A program made the translations under genes and the position numbers. Source: Rahnella victoriana (GTDB lineage: Bacteria; Pseudomonadota; Gammaproteobacteria; Enterobacterales; Enterobacteriaceae). Taken from it: a stretch of DNA of 64,000 nucleotides. Within the stretch, counting starts at the first letter, position 1. Each line of letters opens with the position of its first letter. Below are positions 40,911 through 50,118 of this stretch, piece after piece. Under the pieces are notes generated by a model that did not search any database, had not been told where the DNA came from, and was given only the letters and a program-made list of their open reading frames with translations. Location of the stretch: contig NZ_SJOJ01000006.1 in assembly GCF_004330295.1 (NCBI RefSeq), forward strand, positions 1 through 64,000, given 5' to 3'.

Positions 40911-41654
40911 TTACAGAGTTTCTGCGATCTCGTCGGAGATTTCACCGTTGTGGTAAACCTCCTGCACATCGTCACAATCTTCCAGCATGTCGATCAGGCG
41001 CAACAGTTTCGGTGCAGTTTCTGCATCCATGTCGGCTTTGGTCGATGGGATCATGGTGACTTCTGCGGAATCAGCTTTATAACCTGCCGCTTCCAGCGCG
41101 TCTTTCACTTCACCCAGGTTTTCCCAGGCGGTGAAGACGTCGATAGCGCCGTCATCGTAAGAAATGATGTCTTCAGCGCCCGCTTCCAGCGCGGCTTCCA
41201 TCAGCACGTCTTCATCCAGGCCAGGAGCGAAAGTGATCACGCCTTTTTTGGAGAACAGGTAAGCCACGGAACCGTCGGTACCCAGATTGCCACCGGTTTT
41301 GGTGAAGGCATGACGCACTTCTGCCACGGTACGGTTGCGGTTATCACTCAGACATTCAACCATGATGGCTGAGCCACCCGGACCGTAACCTTCATAAATG
41401 ATGGTTTCCATGTTGGTGTCTTCGTCACCGCCCACGCCACGTGCGATAGCGCGGTTGAGGGTATCGCGGGTCATGTTGTTAGACAGCGCTTTATCAATTG
41501 CCGCACGCAGACGTGGGTTTGAACCCGCATCGCCGCCGCCCAGACGTGCCGCTGTCACCAGCTCACGAATGATTTTTGTGAAAATTTTGCCGCGTTTAGA
41601 ATCTTGCGCCGCTTTGCGGTGCTTGGTGTTGGCCCACTTACTGTGACCTGCCAT
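40911..41654 (-). CDS. yebC: YebC/PmpR-family protein (TACO1-like)
   Basis: 247 residues from the start giving [18 protein letters not shown]; the frame extends 4 codons upstream without support. The family is annotated as a transcriptional regulator, and recent work links YebC proteins to relief of ribosome stalling. Next to nudB and aspS as in E. coli, before ruvC. Confidence 0.96.
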   Translation of the reverse strand: MAGHSKWANTKHRKAAQDSKRGKIFTKIIRELVTAARLGGGDAGSNPRLRAAIDKALSNNMTRDTLNRAIARGVGGDEDTNMETIIYEGYGPGGSAIMVECLSDNRNRTVAEVRHAFTKTGGNLGTDGSVAYLFSKKGVITFAPGLDEDVLMEAALEAGAEDIISYDDGAIDVFTAWENLGEVKDALEAAGYKADSAEVTMIPSTKADMDAETAPKLLRLIDMLEDCDDVQEVYHNGEISDEIAETL

Positions 41655-41679
41655 AAATATCTCCAAAAAGTCTAAAGTC

Positions 41680-42126
41680 TTAACAGACCGAATAGTTTAC
41701 AAATTCTTCAATCGCCTGCTGGTTGCTCGGAGACACCGTCAGCGCAGCCGCTGCGGATTTATCGAGCCACCGGTATGCATGATGTTCAGTAAGAACCACA
41801 TCACGCTCGTCGGGTAACGCCAGACAGAACCAATGTTCTTTGTTACGGGTCACGCCGGGAGCATAGCGATGGCGCAAATGCGCAAATATTTCAAAGTCCT
41901 CGCAGCGGTCGCAGTCCTGCAGAGTCAGGTTTTCACCTGCAATGTCGATACCGACCTCTTCCAGAACTTCACGCTGCGCGGTTTGATCCGGGGATTCCCC
42001 GTCCTCCAGACTGCCGGTTACCGACTGCCAGAAGTTCGGGTCATCCTTACGTTGGAGCATCAGCACCCTGCCGGTGTTGCTGGCGTAGATGACGCACAGT
42101 ATCGACTCAGGACGCTTATAGCTCAT
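41680..42126 (-). CDS. nudB: Dihydroneopterin triphosphate diphosphatase (Nudix)
   Basis: 148 residues with a full Nudix box from GSLEDGES to REVLEEVGI near 38-60. Removes pyrophosphate from dihydroneopterin triphosphate in folate synthesis. Its ATG overlaps the aspS stop, so it is translated from the aspS message. Confidence 0.96.
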   Translation of the reverse strand: MSYKRPESILCVIYASNTGRVLMLQRKDDPNFWQSVTGSLEDGESPDQTAQREVLEEVGIDIAGENLTLQDCDRCEDFEIFAHLRHRYAPGVTRNKEHWFCLALPDERDVVLTEHHAYRWLDKSAAAALTVSPSNQQAIEEFVNYSVC

Positions 42127-43922
42127 TAGTTATTCTCTGTATTTGTGTCTGGTGTCACTTCTTTTTTCGCGACTACCGCAATGCCCAGCTCCAGCAGTGA
42201 TGCCGGATTGGCAAAACTTGGGGCTTCGGTCATCAGACACGCCGCAGCGGTGGTTTTCGGGAAGGCGATCACGTCACGGATATTATCCGTACCGGTCAGC
42301 AACATCACCAGACGATCCAGACCAAATGCCAGACCGGCATGCGGAGGCGTGCCGTATTTCAGGGCGTCGAGCAGGAAGCCGAATTTCTCGCGCTGTTCGT
42401 GCTCGTTAATCCCCAGAATGCTGAACACGGTCTGCTGCATTTCGCTGCGGTGGATACGCACGGAACCGCCGCCCACTTCGTAGCCGTTGATTACCATGTC
42501 GTAGGCGTTCGCGATAGCGGAAACCGGGTTCGCCGCCAGTTCTTCTGCGGTCATGTCTTTTGGCGCAGTGAACGGGTGGTGCATGGCACTCAGGCCGCCT
42601 TCGTCGGTGTCTTCAAACATCGGGAAGTCGATGACCCACAGCGGAGCCCACATGTCTTCTTTGGTGATTTTCAGGTCACGGCCAACTTTCAGACGCAGCG
42701 CGCCAATCGCGTCGGTCACGATCTTGGCGCTGGCTGCGCCGAAGAAGATCATGTCGCCGTCTTGTGCGCCGGTGCGTTCAATCAGCGCTGACAGCAGGTC
42801 TTCATTAAGGAATTTCGCCACCGGGCTCTGGATACCTTCCAGGCCTTTCGCGACTTCATTCACTTTGATGTAAGCCAGACCTTTCGCGCCGTAGATTTCG
42901 ATGAATTTAGCGTATTCGTCGATTTGCTTACGGCTCAGGGAAGCCCCGCCTGGCACGCGCAACGCGGCCACGCGGCCTTTCGGATCGTTAGCCGGATCGG
43001 CGAACACTTTGAACTCGATGTTTTTCATCAGGTCAGCGACATCGACCATTTCCATCGGGTTACGCAGGTCCGGCTTATCGGAACCGTAACGACGCATTGC
43101 TTCTGCAAAAGTCATGATAGGGAAGTCACCCAGATCCACACCTTTCACTTCCTGCCACAGTTCGCGGGCCAGTTTCTCCATCACTTCACGCACTTGTTCG
43201 GCGCTCATGAAGGACGTTTCCACGTCGATCTGGGTAAATTCTGGCTGACGGTCAGCACGTAAATCTTCATCACGGAAGCATTTTACGATCTGATAATAAC
43301 GGTCAAAGCCGGACATCATCAGCAGCTGTTTGAACAGCTGAGGGGACTGCGGCAAGGCGTAGAACTTGCCTTTGTGCACACGGCTTGGCACCAGATAGTC
43401 ACGCGCACCTTCCGGCGTGGCTTTGGTCAGCATCGGGGTTTCGATGTCGAGGAAGTCATGGCTGTCCATGAAACGACGCACGAAGCTGGTGATTTTGGCA
43501 CGCGCTTTCAGGCGGTTCGCCATTTCAGGGCGGCGCAGATCCAGATAGCGGTATTTCAGACGCGCTTCTTCGGTGTTGACGTGGTTGGAGTCCAGCGGCA
43601 GCGATTCTGAGCGGTTGATGATGTTCAGCTTGCTGGCGAACACTTCCACTTCACCGGTCGCCATGTCTTTGTTGAACTGGCTTTCCGGGCGCGCACGCAC
43701 GGTGCCGGTTAACTGGATACAGAACTCGTTACGCAGTTCAGACGCCAGTTTGTAGGCTTCTGCCTGATCGGGGTCGAAGAAAACCTGAACGATGCCTTCG
43801 CGGTCACGCATATCGATGAAAATCAAACCACCCAAATCACGGCGACGGTTAACCCAGCCACACAATGTTACTTCCTGGCCCACATTGGACGCATTCAGTT
43901 TTCCACAATATACAGTACGCAT
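42126..43922 (-). CDS. aspS: Aspartyl-tRNA synthetase
   Basis: 598 residues, class IIb synthetase of the bacterial type: N-terminal OB anticodon-binding domain (about 1-110), motif 2 [16 protein letters not shown] near 217, bacterial GAD insertion (about 290-420) and motif 3 [13 protein letters not shown] near 530. Lead gene of the aspS-nudB-yebC cluster. The 336-base gap to yecD (43923-44258) holds divergent promoters and no gene that I can see. Confidence 0.98.
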   Translation of the reverse strand: MRTVYCGKLNASNVGQEVTLCGWVNRRRDLGGLIFIDMRDREGIVQVFFDPDQAEAYKLASELRNEFCIQLTGTVRARPESQFNKDMATGEVEVFASKLNIINRSESLPLDSNHVNTEEARLKYRYLDLRRPEMANRLKARAKITSFVRRFMDSHDFLDIETPMLTKATPEGARDYLVPSRVHKGKFYALPQSPQLFKQLLMMSGFDRYYQIVKCFRDEDLRADRQPEFTQIDVETSFMSAEQVREVMEKLARELWQEVKGVDLGDFPIMTFAEAMRRYGSDKPDLRNPMEMVDVADLMKNIEFKVFADPANDPKGRVAALRVPGGASLSRKQIDEYAKFIEIYGAKGLAYIKVNEVAKGLEGIQSPVAKFLNEDLLSALIERTGAQDGDMIFFGAASAKIVTDAIGALRLKVGRDLKITKEDMWAPLWVIDFPMFEDTDEGGLSAMHHPFTAPKDMTAEELAANPVSAIANAYDMVINGYEVGGGSVRIHRSEMQQTVFSILGINEHEQREKFGFLLDALKYGTPPHAGLAFGLDRLVMLLTGTDNIRDVIAFPKTTAAACLMTEAPSFANPASLLELGIAVVAKKEVTPDTNTENN

Positions 43923-44258
43923 AACGGTATCCTTTTGATCCCACTACCCGGCCTCATGGCTCACAGGCACAGAAACGGTTATTGACTCTGGTCGCCCGCC
44001 GCAAAACTCAGCAGCGCGCGGAATGGGTTTTATTCAGGTCGAAAAAAGGCGGCTATTATAAAGGAATTTCCGACGAAGGATAAGTGCGAACACGTCAACG
44101 CAGGCGCGGAAATTCACACCTGTTGCTTGCTACACATAATTTAACAAAATTATCCCCAATTTGATCCGCCCGTTAGCATAGACTCGCGCAATCCCCTTTG
44201 TACACGCAGTAAATGATTCCTTTCTCTCATTACCCATTTTGAAAACCGGGAGCTAAAC

Positions 44259-44834
44259 ATGAAACTTGACCCTAAAACCACCGCGCTGGTGCTGATCGAC
44301 TTACAGAAAGGGATTTTACCGTTCGCGGGTGGCCCGCACACCGCACAACAGGTGCTGGATAATGCCACTGAACTGGCAAACCGTTTCCGTAAGCTGGGCG
44401 CACCGGTGGTGATGGTCCGCGTCGGCTGGTCTGATTCCTTCGACGAAGCGCTGAAGCAGCCTGTCGATATTCCTGCGGCTGCGCCGGAAGGCGGTTTACC
44501 GGCAAGCTGGTGGGAATTCCCGGAACAACTGGGCGTGACCGACAGCGATCTGCTGGTGATCAAACGTCAGTGGGGCGCGTTTTACGGCACCGATCTGGAT
44601 TTACAACTGCGCCGTCGCGGCATTAAAAGCATCGTGCTGGCGGGTATTTCAACCAATATCGGCGTGGAATCGACCGCGCGTAACGCCTGGGAACACGGCT
44701 ATGAGCTGGTGATCGCTGAAGATGCGTGCAGCGCGCACAACAACGATCATCATCAGTCAAGCATGCAGTTTATTTTCCCGCGTATCAGCCGCGTACGTTC
44801 CACTGCCGAAGTGCTTGCCGCTCTGCCAGAGTAA
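44259..44834 (+). CDS. yecD: YecD, isochorismatase-fold hydrolase
   Basis: 191 residues of the cysteine-hydrolase fold: Asp in LVLIDLQKG near 14, Lys in VIKRQWGAF near 103. The usual catalytic Cys is absent: [13 protein letters not shown] has Gly, as I recall for E. coli YecD, so classical isochorismatase or nicotinamidase chemistry is unlikely. Its final 140 bases are duplicated at 49979-50118 at the far side of the island; this copy is complete. Confidence 0.93.
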   Translation: MKLDPKTTALVLIDLQKGILPFAGGPHTAQQVLDNATELANRFRKLGAPVVMVRVGWSDSFDEALKQPVDIPAAAPEGGLPASWWEFPEQLGVTDSDLLVIKRQWGAFYGTDLDLQLRRRGIKSIVLAGISTNIGVESTARNAWEHGYELVIAEDACSAHNNDHHQSSMQFIFPRISRVRSTAEVLAALPE

Positions 44835-44983
44835 CGTTACCCTGATTTTCATGCCTGAACGCCGCCCGCTGAGGCGGCGTTTTATTTGGGAATTCCGGCT
44901 CAGAAAACAGGGAACAGCGATATGTATATTGGCTTACCGCAATGGCACCACAACGCCTGGACACAGGTGGGTTTGCGTGATCT
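44695..44983 (+). repeat. Left copy of the 289-bp island-flanking direct repeat
   Basis: Identical to 49979-50267 except for three substitutions (near 44760, 44869 and 44913); the offset is exactly 5284 bases with no indel. It spans the yecD 3' end, the intergenic hairpin and the first 62 bases of yecE. It stops at GTGATCT, after which island sequence begins. Confidence 0.97.
44922..44983 (+). pseudogene. Truncated 5' stub of yecE
   Basis: Encodes the first 20 residues of YecE (MYIGLPQW to LRD), then breaks into island sequence. The full yecE is on the right side of the island at 50206. Translation would continue a few codons into IS-derived sequence. Confidence 0.9.
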
Positions 44984-45057
44984 CCTCCCTGAAAACAGTG
45001 CCAGTCTAAACTGAAGTATCCGGTCTTTCTTTCATCTCACTGAGAGGCATATCAACC

Positions 45058-45324
45058 ATGAAAAAGACCCGTTATACCGAAGAACAGATAGCCTTTGCCC
45101 TTAAACAGGCTGAAATCGGCACTCGGGTGGAGGAAGTGTGCAGAAAGATGGGGATTTCTGAGGCTACTTTTTACAATTGGAAGAAGAAGTTTGGCGGCAT
45201 GGGCGTGACAGAACTGCGTTGGCTGCGCCAACTGGCGGAAGATAATCACCGCCTGAAACGGCTGGTCGCCGATCTCAGTCTGGACAAGGAAATGCTGCAG
45301 GACGTCATCCGAAAAAAGTTCTGA
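45058..45324 (+). CDS. IS3-family transposase OrfA
   Basis: 88 residues: helix-turn-helix (YTEEQIAFALKQAEIGTRV...ISEATFYNWKKKFGG) followed by a leucine-zipper-like segment and LSLDKEMLQDVIRKK, typical of IS407-group OrfA. Intact, but without a complete OrfB it cannot make active transposase. Confidence 0.92.
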   Translation: MKKTRYTEEQIAFALKQAEIGTRVEEVCRKMGISEATFYNWKKKFGGMGVTELRWLRQLAEDNHRLKRLVADLSLDKEMLQDVIRKKF

Positions 45325-45329
45325 GGCCG

Positions 45330-45497
45330 GTGCAGAAACGCGAGGCGGTTGAATACCTGCTGGCGGCGTACCGCATCGGGGTTCGCAGGGGATGCCGGCT
45401 GATGATGCAGAGCCGAACGGTCTACAACTACTGCAGCTGCCGCGATGACCGGGCCCTCACGCAGCGGATACGGGAGATTGCAGAAACCCGCATTAAT
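45330..45497 (+). pseudogene. Truncated IS3-family transposase OrfB
   Basis: The frame following orfA gives the OrfB N-terminus (REAVEYLLAAYRIGVRR, then DDRALTQRIREIAETRI) and breaks off before the RYGYRRI segment and the DDE catalytic core. Confidence 0.85.
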
Positions 45498-45581
45498 TTG
45501 TGTCAATTTTTATGAATTTAATCCCGAACCATGCCACAACACAGGCCGGGAAGCCCCTAAACAAGCCGTATTAAATGCAAC

Positions 45582-46046
45582 TTAAAAAGACTTCTCTGCG
45601 TATGCTTCGCTAACATTAGGGTGATTTTGAGCACAGATTTTTAGGATGGTTAGCGCATGTTGCATTAGCGCCTCACTGCGCTCTGGTTCAAACCATTGAC
45701 CATTAAACTTACCACCATGGAAAAGGTTGTTTCTCACGCGACGTATTAATACAAAAATCTTTAGTGCTACGTTCGGTTCTTCTAGCGGAGTGGCATCCCA
45801 AGCAAGAGCACCATCTTTAACAACCTGCTTTTTTGGCGGGTGATTAATAAAATAGTCAACAGCGGCAATGAATGCAGGGTCTTTAGGTGAGGTAAAGACG
45901 TGCTTAACATCTTTTGCATACCAATCCCAGTTTGCCTCTGCTTTTCCATCTTTGGGCTTTGGCTGAGTTGCTTTTAGGCAATACTCATAGCGTGAAAACT
46001 CACGAAAGAACTCAAAACTAAGATTATCTATGTTGGATTTTTCCAT
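45582..46046 (-). CDS. HEPN-like domain protein (possible RNase toxin or defence protein)
   Basis: 154 residues, largely helical, with an R-x4-H motif inside RRVRNNLFHGGKF near 102-114. This motif is the RNase signature of many HEPN proteins. It resembles the family named after plasmid pEK499 p136. The ATG has an AGGTAGG-like ribosome site. Its 5' end overlaps the start region of the rightward frame at 46030. No antitoxin (MNT) gene is recognisable beside it. RNase activity is an inference from the motif. Confidence 0.65.
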   Translation of the reverse strand: MEKSNIDNLSFEFFREFSRYEYCLKATQPKPKDGKAEANWDWYAKDVKHVFTSPKDPAFIAAVDYFINHPPKKQVVKDGALAWDATPLEEPNVALKIFVLIRRVRNNLFHGGKFNGQWFEPERSEALMQHALTILKICAQNHPNVSEAYAEKSF

Positions 46047-46398
46047 GCTGGCTGCCTACCTTTTTTATTTGACCACTACATCTGACCATCTGGCAATTGT
46101 TGCTAAAAACCTGAAAGAAGCATTAGAGACTGGCAAGAAGGCACCTTCATCCACTTATACCAAAGAATTCAAAGATGACCTTGTGTCTGCTGGCGTGTTC
46201 AGTATCACGGACGGCGTGGAAGCGTTAAAAGTAAAGGGTGGCAACCCTGCTGTGTACAAGAAAATCGCAACACTGGCTTTCCATGAACTGACAGGTGAAG
46301 ACTTGCCGAACTACAAAACATGGCAGAAATGGACTGATGAGCAGGCCGCTAAGAAACATGCTGAATGGACTGCTGCGCTTGAAGCGAAAGGTTTCTAA
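46030..46398 (+). CDS. Unknown small protein, probably lacking its native start
   Basis: Up to 122 residues. The stretch from about 20 on is hydrophilic and helical (KKHAEWTAALEAKGF at the end), ending in a Trp- and Lys-rich tail. No ribosome site precedes either ATG (46030, 46045), and the 5' end overlaps the divergent HEPN-like gene. I suspect that a breakpoint removed the true 5' end. Followed directly by three small genes in the same direction. Confidence 0.5.
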   Translation: MLDFSMLAAYLFYLTTTSDHLAIVAKNLKEALETGKKAPSSTYTKEFKDDLVSAGVFSITDGVEALKVKGGNPAVYKKIATLAFHELTGEDLPNYKTWQKWTDEQAAKKHAEWTAALEAKGF

Positions 46399-46400
46399 TA

Positions 46401-46538
46401 ATGACACCTGCACTTACTTCAAATTGCTACGCCGTAATAACTGGCGGAGGCTTCAGCAGAACTGCCAGATTACCAAGACCACCAAGTGATGAAGTCTATG
46501 AAGTCTTTAAAAACGCCCCGCTAGACTTTAGACCGTAG
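46401..46538 (+). CDS. Small unknown protein, 45 residues
   Basis: ATG two bases after the previous stop (TAATAATG), reading MTPALTSNCYAVITGGGFSR, ending VFKNAPLDFRP. A glycine-rich middle; no family recognised. Tight spacing with both neighbours supports it as real. Confidence 0.5.
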   Translation: MTPALTSNCYAVITGGGFSRTARLPRPPSDEVYEVFKNAPLDFRP

Positions 46539-46547
46539 GAGTTAACA

Positions 46548-46811
46548 ATGATTGATGATGATAAGCCACGCCGCCACCAACGCTGGCTGATGGTTCTCGA
46601 AAGCGTCAAAGGTGCTGAACATCCGAAACTGGATAATTTGGAAAGCTGGCACACAACACTGAAAGCTGTCGGTGTACCTTCAAAGGTTCTGATAGGCACC
46701 AAGAGTAAGCGAACGAAAGCCATAGACCTTACGCTACAGGATTCAAAGCACGTCGCTTTGTATGAGTGGGAAGGTATCAGCGTTCGTTATCACATGAAGC
46801 GGGAGAGTTAG
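46548..46811 (+). CDS. Small unknown protein, 87 residues
   Basis: Preceded by TAGGAG seven bases before the ATG. Basic and acidic residues are mixed (MIDDDKPRRHQRWLMVLESV), ending YHMKRES. No domain recognised. Part of the rightward small-gene run. Confidence 0.6.
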   Translation: MIDDDKPRRHQRWLMVLESVKGAEHPKLDNLESWHTTLKAVGVPSKVLIGTKSKRTKAIDLTLQDSKHVALYEWEGISVRYHMKRES

Positions 46812-46814
46812 AAA

Positions 46815-46988
46815 ATGGGGCATAACAGCAGTTACACGAAAGAAGAACTGAACGCACAAGTTGAAGGTTGCGGTAAGCCGGTACAAGGGTCAACAGCTAA
46901 CTGTGGAGACCGTCAGCCTGACGGTGAAGCGTGGTACTGCCCTGATTGCCGACGTAAGAATAACGCCGCCCTGAAATCTCTACGCTAA
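46815..46988 (+). CDS. Small Cys-rich protein, 57 residues, zinc-finger-like
   Basis: Starts 3 bases after the previous stop. Four cysteines in the order GCGK, NCGD, CPDC (C near 19, 30, 43 and 46) suggest a metal knuckle of the kind found in small phage proteins. Ends KNNAALKSLR. Function unknown. Followed by a terminator. Confidence 0.6.
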   Translation: MGHNSSYTKEELNAQVEGCGKPVQGSTANCGDRQPDGEAWYCPDCRRKNNAALKSLR

Positions 46989-47002
46989 AGACTGATTCCA
47001 AG

Positions 47003-47028
47003 AGCCTCCTTAATCTGGGGCTTTTTTA
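47003..47028 (+). terminator. Terminator of the small-gene run
   Basis: Stem AGCC-CC/GGGGCT with one bulge, loop TTAATCT, then TTTTTT. Confidence 0.65.
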
Positions 47029-47132
47029 TTGACGCTTCTATGTGAAATCTACCGTACCCACCCACCCTGCCCAATTTTCAGAAATGACGTACATGCACCA
47101 GTACTTACCAGCTACTGACCCAGATAATGAAA

Positions 47133-47150
47133 ACCCGCCTCTCAGCGGGT
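47133..47150 (-). terminator. Terminator of the hcp operon
   Basis: Stem ACCCGC/GCGGGT with a 6-base loop and an A run on the left that gives a U tail leftward, 9 bases past the DUF1493 stop. Confidence 0.65.
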
Positions 47151-47158
47151 CTGTGCAA

Positions 47159-47491
47159 TCAGTCATAAAGCCATTTTCCAGCCCTTGCAGAATCTGCCAA
47201 CATCTTGAGCGTTAACGGTTGCGGTTCATCATCATCAGCGCCACACGTGCACAGCGCAAATAAGATAAAGGTCTCTACAGGCCAGTATTTATAGAAATCG
47301 AATCCAGCAGGGTCTACCCCGAATTTCTCAAAATACTCATCCATAATCTCAGCACCCGTTTCACTTGCCCAGACATAGCGACCAGTTGACAGGCTGGTGT
47401 CAATCGTGACCGAAATCCGTTTCTTAGAAAACAGCACGGGCTTGTTGAATCGCTGGCTGTACCACTCTATGACATCCTCATTGCTTACCAT
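47159..47491 (-). CDS. DUF1493-family protein
   Basis: 110 residues with the family outline: N-terminal VIEWYSQRF, then ETGAEIMDEYFEKFGVD, a Phe/Tyr-rich middle, and PLTLKMLADSARAGKWLYD at the end. DUF1493 proteins are small, with an acyl-carrier-like outline, often found beside STM2901-like genes. Its start overlaps the STM2901-like stop by 7 bases. An immunity or adaptor role for the hcp unit is a hypothesis. Confidence 0.78.
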   Translation of the reverse strand: MVSNEDVIEWYSQRFNKPVLFSKKRISVTIDTSLSTGRYVWASETGAEIMDEYFEKFGVDPAGFDFYKYWPVETFILFALCTCGADDDEPQPLTLKMLADSARAGKWLYD

Positions 47492-47928
47492 AGTTTGTCA
47501 TTACCTCGAGCTATGGTGTTGTACTTATTCGTAGCTTTGTACGCTATCGTAGAGACATCAGCAGCAATGATGATAATCCCCAGAATTGGAATCCACCTAC
47601 CAACGAAAGCCCCCAGATTTGTCACATAGCTGAACTTGAGCCGCTTGATACTCCCCGATGTCAGCGTGGGTAAACGTCTGGTTTTGACGTCGAGTAAATG
47701 ACGCAACTGTGAACTGAGTGGTGACGTTCCAAGCGTGGCGCCTACTGGCTTCCCTCTTGTTGCAATCTCTGGCTGACCAAGCAGAATTAAGCCAATCGTC
47801 AGGAAGTCATCAACACCGAAATGTTCAGCGGTAGTGTCCAAGAAAATCCAGAACAGCAATTCACCCGATGACAGGTTAGAGAATCCCCGATAGAAGTACG
47901 TTCCGTTTAGCTCTTCAACTGTATCCAT
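47485..47928 (-). CDS. STM2901-like membrane protein
   Basis: 147 residues. A soluble N-terminal part (ELNGTYFYRGFSNLSSGELLFW, GVDDFLTIGLILLGQP), a basic segment, then a C-terminal hydrophobic stretch with glycines (GAFVGRWIPILGIIII). This matches proteins labelled STM2901 family that pair with DUF1493. Glycine-spaced helices of this kind occur in pore-forming toxins, so a membrane effector carried by Hcp is conceivable. 10 bases after hcp. Confidence 0.65.
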   Translation of the reverse strand: MDTVEELNGTYFYRGFSNLSSGELLFWIFLDTTAEHFGVDDFLTIGLILLGQPEIATRGKPVGATLGTSPLSSQLRHLLDVKTRRLPTLTSGSIKRLKFSYVTNLGAFVGRWIPILGIIIIAADVSTIAYKATNKYNTIARGNDKLW

Positions 47929-47938
47929 GTTGCAGCAC

Positions 47939-48424
47939 CTATCCGGTTACGCGCTCATTCCACGCATCACTGTACTGAATGTTTCCGTCAAGATACGACC
48001 ATGTGATTTTGTCATACCTGACCTGCACCTGTTCAAGGTGTCCTACGTTTATGACTGTTTTGCAATCATGCATCATCGGCGTTACTGACACGATTTTAAC
48101 GTTTTCTAGCGTCATGTTGTAATACTCGACTTCCTCACCAGCGTCATTGATTCGATACCACTTGAATTCAGCGGATTTGAGACTTTGACCCGTGGCAACT
48201 GCTTTCATCAGGTAGGGCGATGAGCTATCAAATTCTTTCTCGAAAATAAGTGCACCGTGGACACGTGTACCGGTCAACTTGCCGGTGTTGCCATCCGTGG
48301 GAATGTAGAGGTTATGGCTAAATGAGGTGATTTCTATTGAATGCTCACGATTCAGAACGTCAACCGAACCCTTGATAAGCGCCCCACCATCGTCTTTGAG
48401 CCATAGGTAAGCTGGTATAGCCAT
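47939..48424 (-). CDS. hcp: Hcp, orphan type VI secretion tube protein
   Basis: 161 residues of the Hcp1/DUF796 fold: N-terminal AIPAYLWLKDDGGALIKGS, then IEITSFSHN and ALIFEKEFDSSSPYL. Hexameric Hcp rings form the T6SS inner tube, and many small effectors travel inside the ring. No other T6SS gene lies in this window, so this is an orphan hcp, typically placed with its cargo genes. First gene of a three-gene operon with the STM2901-like and DUF1493 genes. Confidence 0.9.
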   Translation of the reverse strand: MAIPAYLWLKDDGGALIKGSVDVLNREHSIEITSFSHNLYIPTDGNTGKLTGTRVHGALIFEKEFDSSSPYLMKAVATGQSLKSAEFKWYRINDAGEEVEYYNMTLENVKIVSVTPMMHDCKTVINVGHLEQVQVRYDKITWSYLDGNIQYSDAWNERVTG

Positions 48425-48569
48425 CTTTCAAATCTCCTTTTGAAAATTGTGGAGATAAATTATTCACGCAAGAATGACCAATAACAAGAAAAATTCATAA
48501 ATTTGACTTATAGGAAGATTTTATTCCAGACACTAAATAGCCACCTTATGAGCGGGTCTGCTTGGTCAG

Positions 48570-48998
48570 TCATTCAAATTCTTCTTCACCGTCCGTCCAG
48601 TCTCTCCTGTCGGTGGAATCATGCCAGCCTTCACGGTCTACTTCTGCAAACTCGTTGTGCTCATTCATCGGCTCACGATGTCTTACGGGGAACGGAAACG
48701 GGGCAGATTCTTCATCACGCCAATCACCTGACGGCAAACTAAACACATGATTCATTGCTGCAAACTTTGCGTAAGGTTTCCAATCCTCTACCGTGTCCCA
48801 TTCTTCAGGCTCGCGTTTGCGCCAGCCAACAATCTGCTCTGGCATAACAGTTGAGAACATCTCTTTAACGTCTCCGTGGTTTGGAGAATTGCCAATGAGA
48901 CGCTTCACTTCAGGCCAAAACTCAGCAGGTATCAGGGTGCAAAGTTCATCCTGCTTCTTGGTTACTTCAAGGTAAAAATCTTTATGTGTTATTTTCAT
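48570..48998 (-). CDS. Unknown acidic protein coupled to the serine recombinase remnant
   Basis: 142 residues, MKITHKDFYLEV at the start and a very acidic Trp-containing C-terminus. Its ATG overlaps the recombinase stop (ATGA), so it was translated together with it. The gap of 145 bases to hcp (48425-48569) has no gene. No family recognised. Confidence 0.6.
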   Translation of the reverse strand: MKITHKDFYLEVTKKQDELCTLIPAEFWPEVKRLIGNSPNHGDVKEMFSTVMPEQIVGWRKREPEEWDTVEDWKPYAKFAAMNHVFSLPSGDWRDEESAPFPFPVRHREPMNEHNEFAEVDREGWHDSTDRRDWTDGEEEFE

Positions 48999-49828
48999 TC
49001 GTCACCGGTCGTATTTGTATAATCAGGTTCAACCTCTGGAAACAAACGGTCATCAACCTGACAGCCAGACGGCTTACCCTGCACAAAGTCAGTAACACGC
49101 TCAGTGATACCGGTGCTGACGCCCTCCGCCCCCGTAAACGTGTATTCCTTCTCTCCCAGCAACAGGAAAAAATTCACCCAACTTGCTCCGTCAAAATCTT
49201 CACGCCATAACGGATAATTAAAGAACTTATAGCCATTGTGAAATTCGATGTCACATTGCTTCATGTTGGTATTGATTATGATTTCTTTGATAAGGCGTTT
49301 AATGATGATTTGTGCTTCGATGCGGTCGGGCTTAGTTGTTAGGTCAAGATGACTTATAGTTTCGAGTTGAGATAAGGATTCCCGCTGGTGACTCTCTGCT
49401 ACAGACCTTTCAGCATCCTTAATTTGCGTATTGAGTTCACGTAGTCGTTTTGCTGATGACTCTATGCCACCTGATAACTCAGCCAACTTCAAAAGATTTT
49501 CTCTTCTCTAAATAAATTCAGTAAGTTGAGACTGTAGTTTACCCATCTCTGAATCCTTCGGCTGTTTCAAAGAAAAGCGATTGGTGTTGTAGAGAAGTCC
49601 GTGAACCAATGCGCGGTCTGTTTGAAGGCGACTAAGACCTTTTGTGTTACACCGCCCTCCAGCTTTCATCGAACATTTGTAGATTCCGTTCCGTTTCGCT
49701 GTTACGCCTGCAATCACCATGATGAAGCCGCATTCTGAACAACGCATAGCTCTTTTGAAAAGATTTGTTAGCAGTAATAGGTCAGCTAACGGTTTACGCC
49801 TTAAACCCTGCTTAAACAATTGTAGAGC
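48995..49828 (-). pseudogene. C-terminal remnant of a large serine recombinase, interrupted by an amber codon
   Basis: Two pieces in one frame. The first (49828-49511) has the recombinase zinc ribbon (RAMRCSECGFIMVIAG...YKCS). The second (49507-48998) has the coiled coil and C-terminal part (IESSAKRLRELNTQIKDAERSV). A single TAG at 49508-49510 separates them. An upstream in-frame TAA precedes codon one, and the catalytic serine domain is absent, so the gene is dead. It may have moved the island originally. Confidence 0.8.
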
Positions 49829-49978
49829 TTAAATTTTCTCATCGGTGATAATGGCTGATAGTGGTTCTATATCTTGGTGACTCCTTTGGCGCAAGTTTGT
49901 TTGAAGTGTAAAACCAATCACAATCACCGTGTTATTACTTAATAGTTAAATGGCCTAAGTCTGGGATCATAATATTTA

Positions 49979-50118
49979 ACGGCTATGAGCTGGTGATCGC
50001 TGAAGATGCGTGCAGCGCGCACAACAACGATCATCATCAGTCGAGCATGCAGTTTATTTTCCCGCGTATCAGCCGCGTACGTTCCACTGCCGAAGTGCTT
50101 GCCGCTCTGCCAGAGTAA
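49979..50118 (+). pseudogene. 3' fragment of yecD
   Basis: Encodes the last 45 residues of YecD up to the same stop codon; one synonymous difference from the complete copy. Confidence 0.9.

Larger units (their letters stand above)
44984..45497 (+). mobile_element. Remnant of an IS3-family element (IS407-like)
   Basis: Holds a complete orfA and the first third of orfB, then stops abruptly near 45497; the right end is missing. The left terminus may lie a few bases further left because TGATCT at 44978-44983 could belong to either the IS end or yecE. Its edge coincides with the left edge of the island. Confidence 0.75.

Noticed and set aside
44978-44990. Exact left terminus of the IS3 remnant at TGATCT
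   Set aside because: TGATCT is also native yecE sequence in the right copy, so the IS end cannot be placed more precisely than 44978-44984.
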